From NCBI GenBank assembly GCA_016198625.1, contig JACQIH010000053.1, positions 1-5,190 on the forward strand: a DNA stretch of 5,190 nucleotides, read 5' to 3'. The notes below the pieces were generated by a model, which saw only the letters and a list, made by a program, of their open reading frames with translations, was not told the DNA's origin and searched no databases. The first letter of the stretch is position 1; the number at the start of each line of letters is the position of its first letter. Both the position numbers and the translations under genes were made by a program. Below, in pieces: positions 4,965 through 5,190 of the stretch. This DNA comes from Candidatus Aenigmatarchaeota archaeon. GTDB lineage: Archaea > Aenigmatarchaeota > Aenigmatarchaeia > GW2011-AR5.

Positions 4965-5165
4965 CTAACCCTTTACCCATGACAATAGCTGGGAAATAAT
5001 ATCTTCCTTATGTTCCTCGTATTCCCCTTCCGACAGAAGCTTTGCAATTAGCCTGAACCTGTTCGCAAGCCTGGAGGAATATTCAATGGCTGGCTTCTTC
5101 TCCACCAAGCTTAGCGGTACGTTATCGTCGTACGGTATAGAAAATATATTGCTGATATTAGTCAT
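4965..5165 (-). CDS. Small unrecognised protein at the window edge
   Basis: This minus-strand frame ends in TAG at 4965-4967. The ATG at 5165 gives 66 residues and has GAGGT 7 nt upstream. An in-frame ATG at 5189 gives 74 residues, and the frame could continue beyond the window, so the gene may be partial. The protein is polar with no membrane segment. Its second half (about 35-66, including RLANRFRLIAKLLSEGEYEEHKE) looks like two charged amphipathic helices ending in LLSWVKG. No family was recognised. The region is AT-rich like vapBC and unlike the neighbouring GC-rich genes. The ORF is convergent with the zinc-ribbon gene, 8 bp away, and does not overlap it, which favours a real gene. Confidence 0.55.
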   Translation of the reverse strand: MTNISNIFSIPYDDNVPLSLVEKKPAIEYSSRLANRFRLIAKLLSEGEYEEHKEDIISQLLSWVKG

Positions 5166-5190
5166 GTTATATACCTCGCTCCTTTTCATC

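Noticed and set aside
1..5190. CRISPR array, insertion sequence or a new multi-gene defence system
   Set aside because: There is no regular repeat-spacer pattern, transposase or terminal inverted repeats. The only defence-like element is an ordinary vapBC pair.

Overview
The window is a piece of an archaeal chromosome, most likely from an uncultured lineage. The archaeal signs are an EF-1A (not EF-Tu) C-terminus, an archaeal-type uS10, TATA boxes about 25 bp ahead of short or absent leaders, AGGTGA Shine-Dalgarno (SD) sites, and free use of AUA (Ile) and AGG (Arg) codons. A DPANN lineage such as Micrarchaeota or Diapherotrites is plausible, but that is a guess and a 5 kb window cannot settle it. 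Most genes are GC-rich (44/60 G+C at 2641-2700). The toxin-antitoxin pair and the last partial gene are much more AT-rich (23/60 at 3181-3240 and 23/60 at 5101-5160).

Layout. 1-438 (+): 3' end of the translation elongation factor EF-1A gene. 509-1900 (-): pyruvate kinase, convergent with EF-1A. 1901-2025: compact divergent promoter region. 2026-2352 (+): ribosomal protein uS10. 2466-2981 (+): nucleoside diphosphate kinase. 2987-3566 (-): VapB antitoxin and VapC PIN-domain toxin, a two-gene overlapping operon convergent with ndk (5 bp apart). 3567-3719: second divergent promoter region, with short repeats around a TATA box. 3720-4256 (+): type I phosphoribosyltransferase, probably for purine-base salvage. 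4306-4956 (+): zinc-ribbon protein with one membrane segment and an unknown outer domain, probably on a leaderless mRNA. 4965 to about 5165 (-): small unrecognised ORF at the window edge. No stretch over 300 bases lacks a gene.

How the genes relate. EF-1A and uS10 are normally adjacent in archaeal ribosomal operons. Here a pyruvate kinase gene on the opposite strand separates them, so uS10 has its own promoter. Pyruvate kinase makes ATP, Ndk equilibrates nucleoside triphosphates (including the GTP used by EF-1A), and the phosphoribosyltransferase recycles bases. This reads as a housekeeping translation and nucleotide neighbourhood into which a vapBC module has been inserted. I do not see a new multi-gene system. 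The points most worth a second look are the rearranged EF-1A/uS10 linkage, a pyruvate kinase with the K+-independent signature, an oligoglycine insertion in the ribosome-binding loop of uS10, repeated short motifs in both divergent promoter regions, and the uncharacterised zinc-ribbon membrane protein.
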